Positions 1-9,400 of a DNA stretch of 24,085 nt are shown here, in pieces (position 1 is the first letter of the stretch; each line of letters begins with the position of its first letter). The notes beneath the pieces are model-generated. The model was not told the origin of the DNA. It did no database searches and saw only the letters and a program-made list of their open reading frames with translations. This DNA comes from CAYTLW01 sp964438735 (GTDB taxonomy: Bacteria; Myxococcota_A; UBA9042), in assembly GCA_964438735.1 (NCBI GenBank), contig CAYTLW010000116.1, forward strand, positions 1 through 24,085, written 5' to 3'. A program made the position numbers and the translations under genes.

Positions 1-429
1 GAGACCTGCGGCGCGTTTCGCTGGCGCGCGTTTGCGCCCATGTTGCCGCGGCTGGCCTTCGTCTGGTTCGACTTGAAGTTGATGGCACCGGCGGCGCACA
101 AGGCGGCCACCGGGGCCGACAACACCGTCATCCTGGCCAACGCCCGCCGGCTGCTGGATCGCGGCGCGCCGGTCAGGTTCCGTATGCCGGTGATCCCGGG
201 CCAGAACGACGGCGACGAAAACCTCGGCGCCGTGGCGGCCTGGATCCTGGCCCAGCAGGCGGGGCCGTTGCACCTGTTGCGCTACCACCGCATGGGCCGG
301 ATCAAGGCCAAACGCCTGGGCGTGGCCGAACTGGACGTGGACGCCAGCGCTGCCGATTCGGCATTGGCGCGCGCGGCGGAGGTGCTGACCGAGGCCGGCG
401 TCGAGGTGGTGTTGCCGGCAGCGGCCTGA
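1..429 (+). CDS. Glycyl radical enzyme activating enzyme (radical SAM), C-terminal part
   Basis: The open frame runs in from the left edge, so the gene is cut at its 5' end and about 142 residues are visible. The segment begins ETCG and continues with a FDLK motif, an H..ATGADN stretch, RMPVIPGQND and LLRYHRMG, the order seen in the C-terminal half of pyruvate formate-lyase activating enzymes. The CxxxCxxC motif for the 4Fe-4S cluster would lie upstream of the window and cannot be checked. Family knowledge: these enzymes use S-adenosylmethionine to abstract a hydrogen from the conserved glycine of the partner enzyme. The stop is 11 bp before the glycyl radical enzyme start, so the two are almost certainly one operon and a matched pair. 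The ATG at 40 lies inside the conserved ETCG region and is not the real start. Confidence 0.9.
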   Translation, partial: ETCGAFRWRAFAPMLPRLAFVWFDLKLMAPAAHKAATGADNTVILANARRLLDRGAPVRFRMPVIPGQNDGDENLGAVAAWILAQQAGPLHLLRYHRMGRIKAKRLGVAELDVDASAADSALARAAEVLTEAGVEVVLPAAA

Positions 430-440
430 GGAGGGCGAAG

Positions 441-2906
441 ATGGGTGTGCAACAACGTCCCCCACAGGTCGCCACGGTGCGGGGCGATGGCCGCACGGTT
501 GGCGCGATGATCGATCGCCTGGAGCTGTCCGAGCGTGTGCGTGCGCTGCACGAGGCCATCCTGCAGGCCCCGCCCGCCCTCTGCCCTGAGCGCGCCCTGC
601 TCGTGACCCGCTTCCACAAGCAGGCTGCCAATCGTCGATTGCCGGCGCCGTTGCGCCAGGGTCGGGCGCTGGCCGAGTTGTTGGGTGGCAAGGCTGTGAA
701 CATCTGGCCCGACGAGCTGCTGGTGGGCAACTTCACCAGCCAGCGCGTGGGCGGCGGCATCTACCCGGAGCTGCATGGCGTGGCCATGTTGGAGGACCTG
801 GCCCGATTCGAGCGACGCGCGGTCAATCCGCTGGTGATGCCGCCCGGCGCGCGTCGGCAGCTGTTGACCGAGGTGATGCCCTTCTGGCTGCGTCGCTTCA
901 TCGCCTGGCAGATCCGCCCTCGCTGGCGCGCCGCGCGATTTGTGGCCTCGCAGCTCAGCCCGACCGACTACCTGATCAACGAGACCGCTGGCGTGTCCCA
1001 CTTCGTGCCGGACTACCGGACCCTGTTGGAGCGGGGTACGGCGGCCCTGTGCGCCGATGCGGAAGCCCGCCTGGCCGGCCCGCGCGTCGACGCGGAGGGG
1101 GCGGCCTTCTTGCGCGGGCTCATCGCCGCGTGCCAGGGATTGCAGACGTTTGCCGACGGCTACCGGGTCGAAGCGCTTCGTCTGGCCAACGAGGTCGGCG
1201 ACGCCGAACGCGGCAATGAGCTTCAGACCATCGCCCAGGTCTGCGGCCATGTACCGCGACAGCCGGCGCGCACGCTGCAGGAGGGATTGCAGGCGATCCT
1301 GTTGGCGCAGATCGCCTTGAACCTGGAGTCGCTGGACAACGCCATCAGCCCCGGCCGGCTGGACCAGGTCCTCTGGCCGCTCTACCGCGACGACCTGCAG
1401 GCCGGCCGCCTCGACCGCCAGGGCGCATTCGACCTGCTGGCCTGCTTCGCCCTCAAGTTGTGCGAGATCATCCCCATCTTCTCCGAGCGATTCACCCGCT
1501 TTCACGGTGGCCTCTTCAACGGCCAGGTGGTGGTCGTGGGCGGCGTTGACGCGGAAGGAAAGGATTGCACCAACGAGCTGAGCCTGATGATGGTCCGCCT
1601 CATGGCGCAGCTGCGGACGCGGCAGCCGAACTGGCATGCCCGCTTGCATCCAGGCAGCCCGCCGGCGTTTCGCGCCCGCATCGCCGAAGCCCTGGCCGAC
1701 GGCGCCGCATCGCCAGCGCTCTACAACGACGAGGTCATCGTGCCGTCGTTGCAAGCGCGCGGCATCGAGCTGGCCCATGCGCGCGACTACGCCACCGTCG
1801 GCTGCGTCGAACCGGTGGCCGCGGGGCGCTCCTTCCTGTCGACCGATGCCGCGCTGCTCAACCTGCCGCTGGCCCTGGAGTGGGCCCTGAACGAGGGCCG
1901 TGCGTTCGGTTCCCGGCGGCGATCGGGGGTATCCGTGCCCGCTGCGGCAGGCTGCGGCGGCATCGACGAGGTCTGCCGCCTGCTCGAACGACAACTCGAA
2001 GCGTTTTGCGACCGCCTGGTCGACGACCTGCAGCTGATCGAAGCCGCCAACGCCCGCGCCCACCCGACCCCACTGACCTCGGCCTTGTTGGAGGGCTGCC
2101 TGGACAGCGCCCGAGACGCTTCCAGCGGCGGTGCGCGTTACAACGGCAGCGGCGTGCAGGGGGTCGGGATCGTCGAGGTGGGCGACGCCCTGGCCGCCAT
2201 CGAGCACGTGGTGTTCAGCCAGAGACAGGCCACCATGGCGGACGTGGTGGCCGCTTGTAGGAGCGATTTCGTCGGCCATGAAGGCTTGCGAAGACGCCTG
2301 CAACGGGCGCCCAAGTTCGGCAATGACGACCCGCGCGCCGACGTCTACGTGGCCCGCGTGATGGAGATCTTCAATCGCTGCCTGAGCGGCCGCCTCAACA
2401 CCCGTGGTGGCGCCTATGTGCCGGGCTACTACTCGGTCACCTGCCACCGCGCGTTCGGTGCCGTGGTCGGTGCCCTGCCGAGCGGCCGAGCGGCCGGCGA
2501 GCCCTACTCATCCGGTCTGTCGCCGGGACAGGGCAGGGCCGTCGCGGGGCCCACCGCAGTGCTGATGTCCCAGGCCCGGCTGCCCCTGGACCTGGCGCCC
2601 AATGGCGTCAACTTCAACATCGAGTTCGAGCCCTGGACAGTCGCCGGCAAGGGCGGGCGGCGCACGCTGCAGGCGTTGATCGACGGCGCTTTCGACGCGG
2701 GATGTATGCAGCTGCAAGTCAACGTGCTCGACCCGCAGATACTCATCGAAGCGCGTGACCATCCCGGTCGCCATCGGGGCCTGCTGGTCCGGGTATCCGG
2801 CTATTCGGCGTGTTTTGACGACCTGGCGCCGGATGTGCAGCAGGAGATCATCGATCGCCTGCTGGCCGGCAAGTCCGGCTGTGTCGGCGTCGGCGTCGAG
2901 TTGTAG
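441..2906 (+). CDS. Glycyl radical enzyme, PFL-like (C-x-E dehydratase/lyase class)
   Basis: An 821-residue protein with the two hallmarks of the family: the thiyl cysteine in VGCVEP (Cys455, with Glu457) and the C-terminal radical loop RVSGYSACF (Gly787, 34 residues from the end). Roughly the first 690 residues form the PFL-like barrel and the rest the glycyl radical domain. Canonical pyruvate formate-lyase has a Cys-Cys pair at the active site; here there is one Cys followed by x-Glu, as in glycerol/propanediol dehydratase, choline TMA-lyase, hydroxyproline dehydratase and arylacetate decarboxylase. The substrate cannot be told from the motif alone. ATG 441 is chosen because a GAGGAGG ribosome-binding site sits just upstream; the Met at 507 is an alternative. 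No microcompartment shell gene is visible nearby. The enzyme is expected to be cytoplasmic and oxygen-sensitive once activated by the upstream protein. Confidence 0.93.
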   Translation: MGVQQRPPQVATVRGDGRTVGAMIDRLELSERVRALHEAILQAPPALCPERALLVTRFHKQAANRRLPAPLRQGRALAELLGGKAVNIWPDELLVGNFTSQRVGGGIYPELHGVAMLEDLARFERRAVNPLVMPPGARRQLLTEVMPFWLRRFIAWQIRPRWRAARFVASQLSPTDYLINETAGVSHFVPDYRTLLERGTAALCADAEARLAGPRVDAEGAAFLRGLIAACQGLQTFADGYRVEALRLANEVGDAERGNELQTIAQVCGHVPRQPARTLQEGLQAILLAQIALNLESLDNAISPGRLDQVLWPLYRDDLQAGRLDRQGAFDLLACFALKLCEIIPIFSERFTRFHGGLFNGQVVVVGGVDAEGKDCTNELSLMMVRLMAQLRTRQPNWHARLHPGSPPAFRARIAEALADGAASPALYNDEVIVPSLQARGIELAHARDYATVGCVEPVAAGRSFLSTDAALLNLPLALEWALNEGRAFGSRRRSGVSVPAAAGCGGIDEVCRLLERQLEAFCDRLVDDLQLIEAANARAHPTPLTSALLEGCLDSARDASSGGARYNGSGVQGVGIVEVGDALAAIEHVVFSQRQATMADVVAACRSDFVGHEGLRRRLQRAPKFGNDDPRADVYVARVMEIFNRCLSGRLNTRGGAYVPGYYSVTCHRAFGAVVGALPSGRAAGEPYSSGLSPGQGRAVAGPTAVLMSQARLPLDLAPNGVNFNIEFEPWTVAGKGGRRTLQALIDGAFDAGCMQLQVNVLDPQILIEARDHPGRHRGLLVRVSGYSACFDDLAPDVQQEIIDRLLAGKSGCVGVGVEL

Positions 2907-2918
2907 TAGCCTGCAGGC

Positions 2919-4625
2919 ATGCGAAATCACCTCCTCGTCGCCCTGGCGCTCGTCCTCTTCTGCCTGGTCACCCCATCCCTGGCTGACGCCGCGACCCTGC
3001 CCCTGCAGGGAGCCCTGCGCACCAACGGCGGCGGACCCGTGGCCGACGGCAAATACGTATTCTTCTTCCGACTATACGACTCGGCCCAGGCCAAGCAATT
3101 CGTCTGGGAGCAACCCCTGGACGTGCAGGTCGCCGGTGGCGTCTTCGCCACTACCCTGGGCACCGGCGCCAAAGCCATCCCCGATGCCCTTCTGAGCGCC
3201 GGCAAGCCGCTGTGGATCGGCGTCAAGGTGGGCGTCGGCGACGAGCTGCCGCGCCAGCTCATCCAGCGCATACCGGCAGCCTGGCACGCCACCGTGGCCG
3301 CCGACCTGGCCTGCACCGGCTGCGTCAAGACCGGGGCAATCGCCGCAGGAGCCATCAGCGCCGACAAGGTGGGCTTCACGTACGCGGGATCGGCGACCAA
3401 GGGCGGCCCCGCCACGCTGGCCATCAAGGCCAAGGATGCCGGTCACGCCGAGAGCGCCACCAACGCCGACAAGGCCAAGCTGGCCGCCCAGGCGGTGGTC
3501 GCCAACAAGGCCACCACGGCCGATGTGGCCAGCGACCTGAAATGCACCGGCTGCGTCGGTCTGGCCGAGCTCGACGCCAGCGTCGCCAAGGGCTACCTGG
3601 CCACCGGCGGGGGCACCGTCAAGGGCAAGCTGGCGGTCGACGGTCACCTGTCCCTGGGCAACTCGGCCATCACCGGCGGGCGCTTCGCGGCGGTGGATAT
3701 TGCCAAGACGGCTTGCGGCGCCGCCAACCTCGGGCAGGTGGTGCTCTACGGCAAGACGGCGCGCCTGTACTTCTGCGACGGCAAGCAGTGGCGACGCATC
3801 AGCAGCTGTCTGGGCAAGTGCAAGGACGCGGCCACCGTCTCCTGCGGCCAGCCCATCGGCGATGACTGCGGCGATGTGGGCGTCTGCCCCGGCACCGGCA
3901 CCCTCTGTGCCTCCGGGCTCAAATGCACCGGCGGCAAGTGCGTGGGCGAGCCGGGCAAGACCCCCCAGACCGCCGGCCAGAGCTGCAAGACCCTGCTCTC
4001 TGCCGGCGTCAAGGCCACCGGCGTGTACTGGATCGATCCGGAGGGTAAGGGCAAGGCCTTCGAGGCCTACTGCGACATGACCACCGACGGCGGCGGCTGG
4101 ACGCGCTGCGGTCACATCGACGAAGCCAAAGCGGGCAATACGTCGCTGAGCATTCAAGAGGGCGCGGCGCCCGTATCTAACGACAAGATGCTCAACAAGT
4201 CCTGGTGTGGCTGGATGTATACGACCGACAAACCCCAGGCCATGCTCATCCACAACCTGACCAAAGGCGGCGCCGCCTGGGGCGAGGGCCACAAGCTCAA
4301 GATACACTGGGGGAACTCGCCGTTCACGCTGTACAAGTACAACAACCACAAGATCCAGTCGTGCAGCAACCTGACCACCAAGAAGACCTGGTCGGGTTGC
4401 CAATACGCCTCTCATAGCGGCTGGGAGGATGCGTCGTTCTCGTTCACGGTCGGCGGCATGAACAACGGCTACGGCGGGGCCGGCGAAAAGCGGCTCATCC
4501 TGGGCCCGACGGCCAAACCCGGTGGCAACAAGTTCTGGCACAACTTCGGCGCGGATTCGAACTCGCAGAACGCGTCGAACAACTGGTCCAGTGGCTCGGC
4601 TGTGGGCATGTTGTATATGCGGTGA
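2919..4625 (+). CDS. Secreted fibrinogen-like (YCDxxxxGGGW) protein, paralogue 1
   Basis: 568 residues. A signal peptide (residues 1-24, ending LADA) is followed by a beta module at about 26-120 with GGGPVADGKY, FFFRLYD and a VFATTLG end, shared with three other proteins in the window. Two CTGCV motifs follow (Cys132/Cys135, Cys209/Cys212), then a small module with Cys266 and a FCDGKQWRRI end. Next comes a Cys-rich EGF/Dickkopf-like stretch (about 290-340), unique to this paralogue. From Cys356 there is a fibrinogen-like module with GVYWIDPEGK and YCDMTTDGGGW, and the chain ends LYMR. It lacks the P-domain of the other three. It starts 12 bp after the glycyl radical enzyme with no clear ribosome-binding site, so co-transcription is possible but a functional link is doubtful. 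It is likely an extracellular or surface adhesin; the ligand is unknown. Confidence 0.85.
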   Translation: MRNHLLVALALVLFCLVTPSLADAATLPLQGALRTNGGGPVADGKYVFFFRLYDSAQAKQFVWEQPLDVQVAGGVFATTLGTGAKAIPDALLSAGKPLWIGVKVGVGDELPRQLIQRIPAAWHATVAADLACTGCVKTGAIAAGAISADKVGFTYAGSATKGGPATLAIKAKDAGHAESATNADKAKLAAQAVVANKATTADVASDLKCTGCVGLAELDASVAKGYLATGGGTVKGKLAVDGHLSLGNSAITGGRFAAVDIAKTACGAANLGQVVLYGKTARLYFCDGKQWRRISSCLGKCKDAATVSCGQPIGDDCGDVGVCPGTGTLCASGLKCTGGKCVGEPGKTPQTAGQSCKTLLSAGVKATGVYWIDPEGKGKAFEAYCDMTTDGGGWTRCGHIDEAKAGNTSLSIQEGAAPVSNDKMLNKSWCGWMYTTDKPQAMLIHNLTKGGAAWGEGHKLKIHWGNSPFTLYKYNNHKIQSCSNLTTKKTWSGCQYASHSGWEDASFSFTVGGMNNGYGGAGEKRLILGPTAKPGGNKFWHNFGADSNSQNASNNWSSGSAVGMLYMR

Positions 4626-4631
4626 TGAACA

Positions 4632-4644
4632 GGGGCCTGGCCCC
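4632..4644. terminator. Possible short bidirectional terminator hairpin
   Basis: GGGGC and GCCCC arms with a 3-nt loop lie in the 22-bp gap between two converging genes, followed on the plus strand by CCTTT. The stem is only 5 bp and the T run is short, so this is weak; the position between convergent stops is the main support. Confidence 0.25.
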
Positions 4645-4647
4645 CTT

Positions 4648-5001
4648 TCATCGCAGATGCCTCATGGCGCCCGCGTCATGCACCTGGCCGTAGCCTGCCT
4701 GGCGGAGCAGACTTGCCGCCGCCCTGCTGCGCGACCCGCTGGCGCAACAGAGTACAATCTCGGTCTCGGTACCTCCCACTGCGGACAACCGCTCCCCCAG
4801 GGATGCCAGCGGCAGGTTCCTGGCCCCGGAGATGTGACCGGAGCGGAATTCAGCTGCTGTTCGCACGTCGATCAACGTGGCACCGCGGCTGAGCGCCTGC
4901 CGTGCAGCGGCGATTTGTACTGGATCGGGTCGTGCGCGCCAGGCAAGCCACAGCAGCGCGGCGGCGAAACCCATGAGGATGAGCAGGGTCGTCGAGGTCA
5001 T
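4648..5001 (-). CDS. Membrane-anchored single-domain rhodanese-like protein
   Basis: 117 residues. An N-terminal hydrophobic segment (about 5-21, followed by WRAR) looks like an uncleaved membrane anchor. The rest is a compact rhodanese fold: TLIDVRTAAEF and SGHISGARNLPL (about 42-65), then the active-site loop CASGSR with catalytic Cys86 and Arg91, and a C-terminal GYGQVHDAGAM. Rhodanese domains carry sulfane sulfur as a persulfide on this Cys. The six-residue loop fits a sulfurtransferase rather than the longer Cdc25-type phosphatase loop. GGAG five bases before the ATG supports the start. It converges with the fibrinogen-like gene and lies 110 bp downstream of the lamin-tail lipoprotein on the same strand. 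The physiological sulfur partner is unknown. Confidence 0.9.
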   Translation of the reverse strand: MTSTTLLILMGFAAALLWLAWRARPDPVQIAAARQALSRGATLIDVRTAAEFRSGHISGARNLPLASLGERLSAVGGTETEIVLCCASGSRSRAAASLLRQAGYGQVHDAGAMRHLR

Positions 5002-5111
5002 GCAGGCTCCAGGGCGGACACAGGTTCGCCGCCTTCTGGTGGAGCCACCATGTCAGCGAAGTGTTACGCGGCCGGGAACCACTGTATCCACAAGGGCCAG
5101 ATCGTTTCCCT

Positions 5112-6305
5112 TCAGAAGCCAACCCCACCCACCGACGTGCCAGGCGAAAAGACCGCGCCCTTCGCTCCTTTCGCCAGCGAATGGCCGACGAATTTGCCGC
5201 TCAGATCCGGATCTCGGGTCAAGGACTGGTCGCTGACCGCCGGCACACCGCCTTGTTTGCCGTAGGCGAACACCGCCACGACGCCGTCCTTGGCGTCGAG
5301 CAGCCGGACCTTGTCGCCGCCGTCGTCCAGGTCAAGACCATAAGCGGTGCCGGCGTCGGCGGCGTTGGAGACGGCGAAGAAGACCGCCGCGGTGGAGCCG
5401 GGCGCGTCGCCGCCGCCAAAGAGCACCGCCGCCTTCTTGGGCGCCAGCTTGGTCCCGGCAGGGAAGGTGTAGCGCGGCACCCAGACATCCCAGTCGGACT
5501 CCACCAGCTTCCAGCCCGACACATCGACCGTGGCGTTGCTCACGTTGACCAGCTCGACGAACTCGTCCTCCATCTTGTGCGAGCTGCCGTCGCCGTTGGG
5601 ATCGCCGTCGACGCTGGCGTCGGCCAGGACCTCGTTGAAGATCACCTTGCCAGCCGCCGGGCTCATGCCCTTGTCCAGGCAGATACCGTCGATACAGACC
5701 TTGCCGCTGGCGCACGACTTGCTCTTGCTGCACTCGGGCACGAAGGGGGCGCAGATGCCGGACTTGCAGCCCAGGCCGACAGGGCAGTCGTAATCGAGGG
5801 TGCAGGGCTGCTTGGTGTCGGCGGCGCCGGCGTCCGGGGCCGTGTCCGAGGCCGTGTCCGGGACCGTGGCCGTGTCCGCGACCGTGTCGGGGACCGTGAC
5901 CGTGTCCGGGACCGTGGCCGTGTCGGCGACCGTGTCCGGGACCGTGCCCGTGTCCACCTCCGGGGGTGATGAGATATCACCCCCGTCGGGGGGGGGCCGT
6001 GGCGGCGCCGGGGCCCGGGCCGGGGCCGGGGGCCACCGCGGGGGTGATGAGATATCACCCCCGTCGGCTCGCTCCGCTCGCACCGTGTCCGCGACTGTGC
6101 CCGCGTCCGTGCCCGCGTCCGTGCCCGCGTCCGCTACTGTGACCGTGTCCGAGGCCGCATCCGCCGCCCCATCCGTCACAATAGAGTCATTCGAAACCTG
6201 AACATCCGCCACAACGTCTGCCGCCGGTTCGCTGTCCTTATCCTCCGAACAAGCCCCAAGCGCCAGCGCCACCGCCGCGACCATCACCAGAAACGACCGT
6301 TGCAT
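5112..6305 (-). CDS. Lipoprotein with low-complexity linker, Cys-rich segment and lamin-tail domain
   Basis: 397 residues from the ATG at 6305, chosen because GGAGG lies six bases ahead; an in-frame ATG at 6323 has no such site. The lipobox LGAC gives a lipidated Cys19. Residues about 20-165 are a linker of T, V, A, P and D repeats (TVPDTVAD-type), interrupted by a Pro-rich insertion with two DGGDISSPP units. A Cys-rich stretch (about 168-210; CTLDYDC, CKSGIC, CASGKVC, CIDGIC) follows. The C-terminal lamin-tail domain (about 221-397) has VIFNEVLAD, EFVELVNVSN and VDVSGWKLVE. Lamin-tail domains occur in bacterial surface and secreted proteins, often beside nucleases or beta-helices. Its divergent neighbour carries four more copies, suggesting a shared surface role. 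The exact function is unknown. Confidence 0.85.
   Translation of the reverse strand: MQRSFLVMVAAVALALGACSEDKDSEPAADVVADVQVSNDSIVTDGAADAASDTVTVADAGTDAGTDAGTVADTVRAERADGGDISSPPRWPPAPARAPAPPRPPPDGGDISSPPEVDTGTVPDTVADTATVPDTVTVPDTVADTATVPDTASDTAPDAGAADTKQPCTLDYDCPVGLGCKSGICAPFVPECSKSKSCASGKVCIDGICLDKGMSPAAGKVIFNEVLADASVDGDPNGDGSSHKMEDEFVELVNVSNATVDVSGWKLVESDWDVWVPRYTFPAGTKLAPKKAAVLFGGGDAPGSTAAVFFAVSNAADAGTAYGLDLDDGGDKVRLLDAKDGVVAVFAYGKQGGVPAVSDQSLTRDPDLSGKFVGHSLAKGAKGAVFSPGTSVGGVGF
5829..5957. repeat. GTGTCC-GGGACC minisatellite in lipoprotein linker
   Basis: Degenerate tandem 6-, 12- and 18-bp units built from GTGTCCGGGACC and GTGTCGGCGACC words encode the Thr-Val-Pro-Asp and Thr-Val-Ala-Asp linker on the minus strand. 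A second patch built from GTGCCCGCGTCC words lies at about 6096-6131. Unit lengths are multiples of three, so copy-number change would only lengthen or shorten the linker. Confidence 0.75.
5961..5989. repeat. Palindromic element copy 1 (in lipoprotein linker)
   Basis: A perfect inverted repeat with 10-bp arms (CGGGGGTGAT and ATCACCCCCG) around GAGAT at 5961-5985, followed by TCGG. The same 29 bases recur at 6039-6067. It is read in frame as DGGDISSPP on the minus strand. Confidence 0.85.
6039..6067. repeat. Palindromic element copy 2 (in lipoprotein linker)
   Basis: Identical to the 29 bases at 5961-5989, offset by 78 bp (26 codons) and therefore in the same frame. It is bordered on the right by a GCTCGCTCCGCTCGC near-palindrome. 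The two copies bracket a G/C-only Pro/Ala-coding stretch unlike the TVPD repeats on either side, so the block looks inserted. Confidence 0.85.
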
Positions 6306-6410
6306 CGTCGTCCTCCGATTCATCGGTCAGAACGCTAGCATTCATAGGCGGTTGCTGTCCACGTGGGCCGCGTGTAGGCTCAAACGTCCTATACGGATGC
6401 GGAGGTCGCC
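6306..6410. promoter_or_regulatory. Divergent intergenic region between two lamin-tail lipoprotein genes
   Basis: 105 bp separate two start codons pointing away from each other, so both promoters must lie here or inside the genes. On the plus strand, TTGCTG (6352) and TAGGCT (6375) are 17 bp apart, a poor sigma70-type match. A perfect palindrome CCACGTGG (6359-6366) is a possible operator. Both genes have GGAGG ribosome-binding sites at the edges of this region. Confidence 0.3.
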
Positions 6411-9400
6411 ATGAGGGGCTGGAGTATCGCCTGGGCCTGCCTGTTCATCACCGGCTGCACGGCCGATCTGGATCATATGGGGCCCGATCCGTCCTCTGGC
6501 GGCCTGCAGGTGCTCTCGTCGGCGCTCGAGGTTGCGGTTCCCGGCGACAAGCCGACCATTCAGGCAGCTGTCGACAGCGCCTCGGCCGGCGACGTCGTGA
6601 AGATCGCTGCCGGCATCTACACCGAGAACATTGCGCTGAAGAGCGGCGTCATCTTGCAGGGGGCGGGCTCGGACAAGACGGTGTTGCGGGGCTACGTCAA
6701 GTTCAAGAACGTGGACGCGGCCGCCGTCATCGGCATGCGCGTGACCGCTGAGGGCGCTGTGGGCGTGGGCAATGAGGCTGGCATTGGCGGCTACACCGGC
6801 AAGATCGACATCCGCGACAACATCATCGAGGGCTTCAAGTCGGGCATCGGCCTCGAGTCGCCCGGCCAGGGACAGATCTCCGGCAACCTGATCCGCAAGA
6901 ACGGCCTGGGCATCGATCTGTATGAGGGCGGCGCCCTGATGATCACCAACAACGTCCTGCTCTCCAACCACAAGGGCGGCGTGGTGATGTTCGCTTTCGG
7001 CAAGGCGCGGGTGGTGCACAACACCGTCATCGGCAATGGCTTCGCGCTGCCATATGACCAGGGCGGCGCGGGAATCGTGGTCGGCCCGTTCAGCCACGAG
7101 ATCGTGCAAAACAACGTGGTGGTCTCCAACAAGGGCGGCATCAACTCCATGTCGGGGTCCAACTCGAAGAACCATCACAACCTGGTCTGGGGCAACGTGA
7201 ACAACTACGTCGGCGCGGCCAAACCGGGCGCCGGCGACCTGAGCGTCGACCCCAAGTTCAATGACCCGGGCAACAAGGACTACCGCCTGGTCGCCGGTTC
7301 GGCGGCCATCGATGCGGCCGTGGATTGGAAGCTGGCCAAGGACTTCGCCGGCCAGCCTCGCCTCACCGGTGCGGCGCCGGACCTGGGCGCGTTCGAGTTT
7401 CAGCCGCCCATCAAAGGCGACCTCGTCATCAACGAGGTGATGGCCAATCCGCTCAGCGAAGGCACCGGGGAGTTCGTCGAGCTCTTCAATCCCCACGGCG
7501 TGGCGATCGACGCGGCTGGCCTGGTGATCGGTGATGGCGATGCCAACGATGTGGTCGTCGCCTACAAAGGTGGCGCCACGCTGGTTCCCGCGGGCGGCTA
7601 CGCGGTCATCCTCGACGCCGGCTACAACACCGTCGGTGGGGTCTATACCCTGCCGGCCGGCACCATCTTGCTGACCGTGCCCAACGCGGCCATCGGCAGC
7701 GGATTGTCGGTCAACGACCCCATCACCCTGTCGCGCAAAGGCGCGGTGGTCAGCACCCTGGCCAAACCCTTCGATCCGGGCAACGGCGTCTCGGCCGAAC
7801 GCATCGACGCCAAAGCGGACGACCTGCCAGCGAACTGGGTCCCTTCGCCGTGCGGCGCCTCGCCCGGCAAGATCAACTGCATCGCGGCCGGTGGCGGTTC
7901 TGCAGGCAAGGCCACGCTGGTCATCAGCGAGGTGATGGCGACCCCGGTGACGGCCAGCAAGGGCGAGTTCGTTGAGGTCTACAACTTCGGCGACAAGCCG
8001 GTGGAGCTCGGCGGGCTGGTCATCAGCGATGGCGATTCCACCGACGTCATCAAGGCCGCCCCTGGCAAGAAATCCTCCCTGCCGGCGGGCAAGTATGGCG
8101 TGATCCTGGACCCGGACGGCCTGGCGGATATGGCCAAGGCGCCCTACTTCCTCGGCGCCGACGTGCCCACGGTGGTCACGGTAGCTGGCGCGGCGCTCGG
8201 CAATGGCCTGGCCAAGAGCGATCCCATCACCCTGTTCGCGAGCGATGGCAAGACCGTGGTGGCGACGTTTGCCCACCCGGCGCCGGTGGCGCAGCAATCT
8301 GTCGAGCGGAAGAGCCTCGAGGAGGCCGATATCAAGGGCAACTGGATGCCTTCGCCCTGCGCTGCCAAGCACTCCGCCGGCAAGGCCAACTGCGCCGCAG
8401 GCGGCACCAAGCCGGTCGATGTGCCCGTGCTGCGCATCAACGAGGTCATGGCCAACCCGCTGGACGAGGATCGCGGCGAGTTCATCGAGCTGTACAACCC
8501 GGGTGACAAGGCGGTGAACGCGGCCGGTCTCTTGTTCACCGACGGTGACGCCACCGACACCATCGGCCCCTTCGCCACCGGCGGCAGCACGACCATTCCC
8601 GCCAAGGGCTACGCCGTCATTCTCGACTCCGAGTACCTGAGCGGCTACGCCATCGGCAAGGACGCCGTGTTGCTGGCGCCGGCCAACACCTCGTTGGGCA
8701 ACGGCCTGACCACCTCCGACCCGCTGACGCTGTTGGCCAGCGATGGGTTGCAGAAGATCGACACCTTCTCGTTCCCCTCCAATCCGGGCAACGGCGTGTC
8801 CGTGGAGCGCAAGGGCGCCTCCGGCGATGTGGCCGCCAACTGGGTGGCGTCGACCTGCGCCGGTGGCTCCAGCCCTGGCGCCATCAACTGCGTCAGCGGC
8901 GGTGGCACCCCCGAGCCGGTCGGCGGGCCGGTGATCACCGAGGTCATGGCCAACCCCCTGGTGGAGTCCAGCGGAGAGTTCGTCGAGATCCTCAACCTGG
9001 GCAGCAAAGCGATCGAGATGGCAGGTCTGCGACTGAGCGATGGCGACGCCACCGACACGTTGCAGGCGTTCAAAGGCGGCAAGACAGTGCTGCCGGCGGG
9101 CGGCTACGCGGTGGTCCTGGACAGCGACTATCCGACGAAGTCCCCCTACGTCATCGATCCGAAGGTGATCCTGCTGACCACCGGCGACAAGACCATCGGC
9201 AGCGGCCTGTCCACCGCCGATCCCATCACCCTGCAGAGCGCCGATGGGGCGGTGGTGCTCAGCACCTTCAAACACCCCTTCAACCCCGGCAATGGCATCT
9301 CCGCCGAGCGTCTGGACCCCAAAGCCGCCGACAAGGCTGATAACTGGGCGCCGAGCAAATGCAAGACCGGCTCCTCGCCGGGCGCGGGCGTCTGCAACGA

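Noticed and set aside
282..2447. 721-residue open frame antisense to the glycyl radical enzyme
   Set aside because: It lies fully opposite a gene with intact catalytic motifs, shows no domain, and is rich in Arg/Gln/His/Ala as expected from the complement of GC-rich codons.
3072..4541. 489-residue antisense frame across fibrinogen-like paralogue 1
   Set aside because: It is opposite a protein with signal peptide and YCDMTTDGGGW motif and has no recognisable domain of its own.
4522..5265. 247-residue plus-strand frame over the rhodanese gene
   Set aside because: The minus strand encodes a complete rhodanese active-site loop; the plus frame has no motif.
6342..9275. 977-residue open frame antisense to the lamin-tail/HhH lipoprotein
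   Set aside because: It is a shadow of four repeated lamin-tail domains; the repeats appear as antisense repeats and no recognised motif is present.
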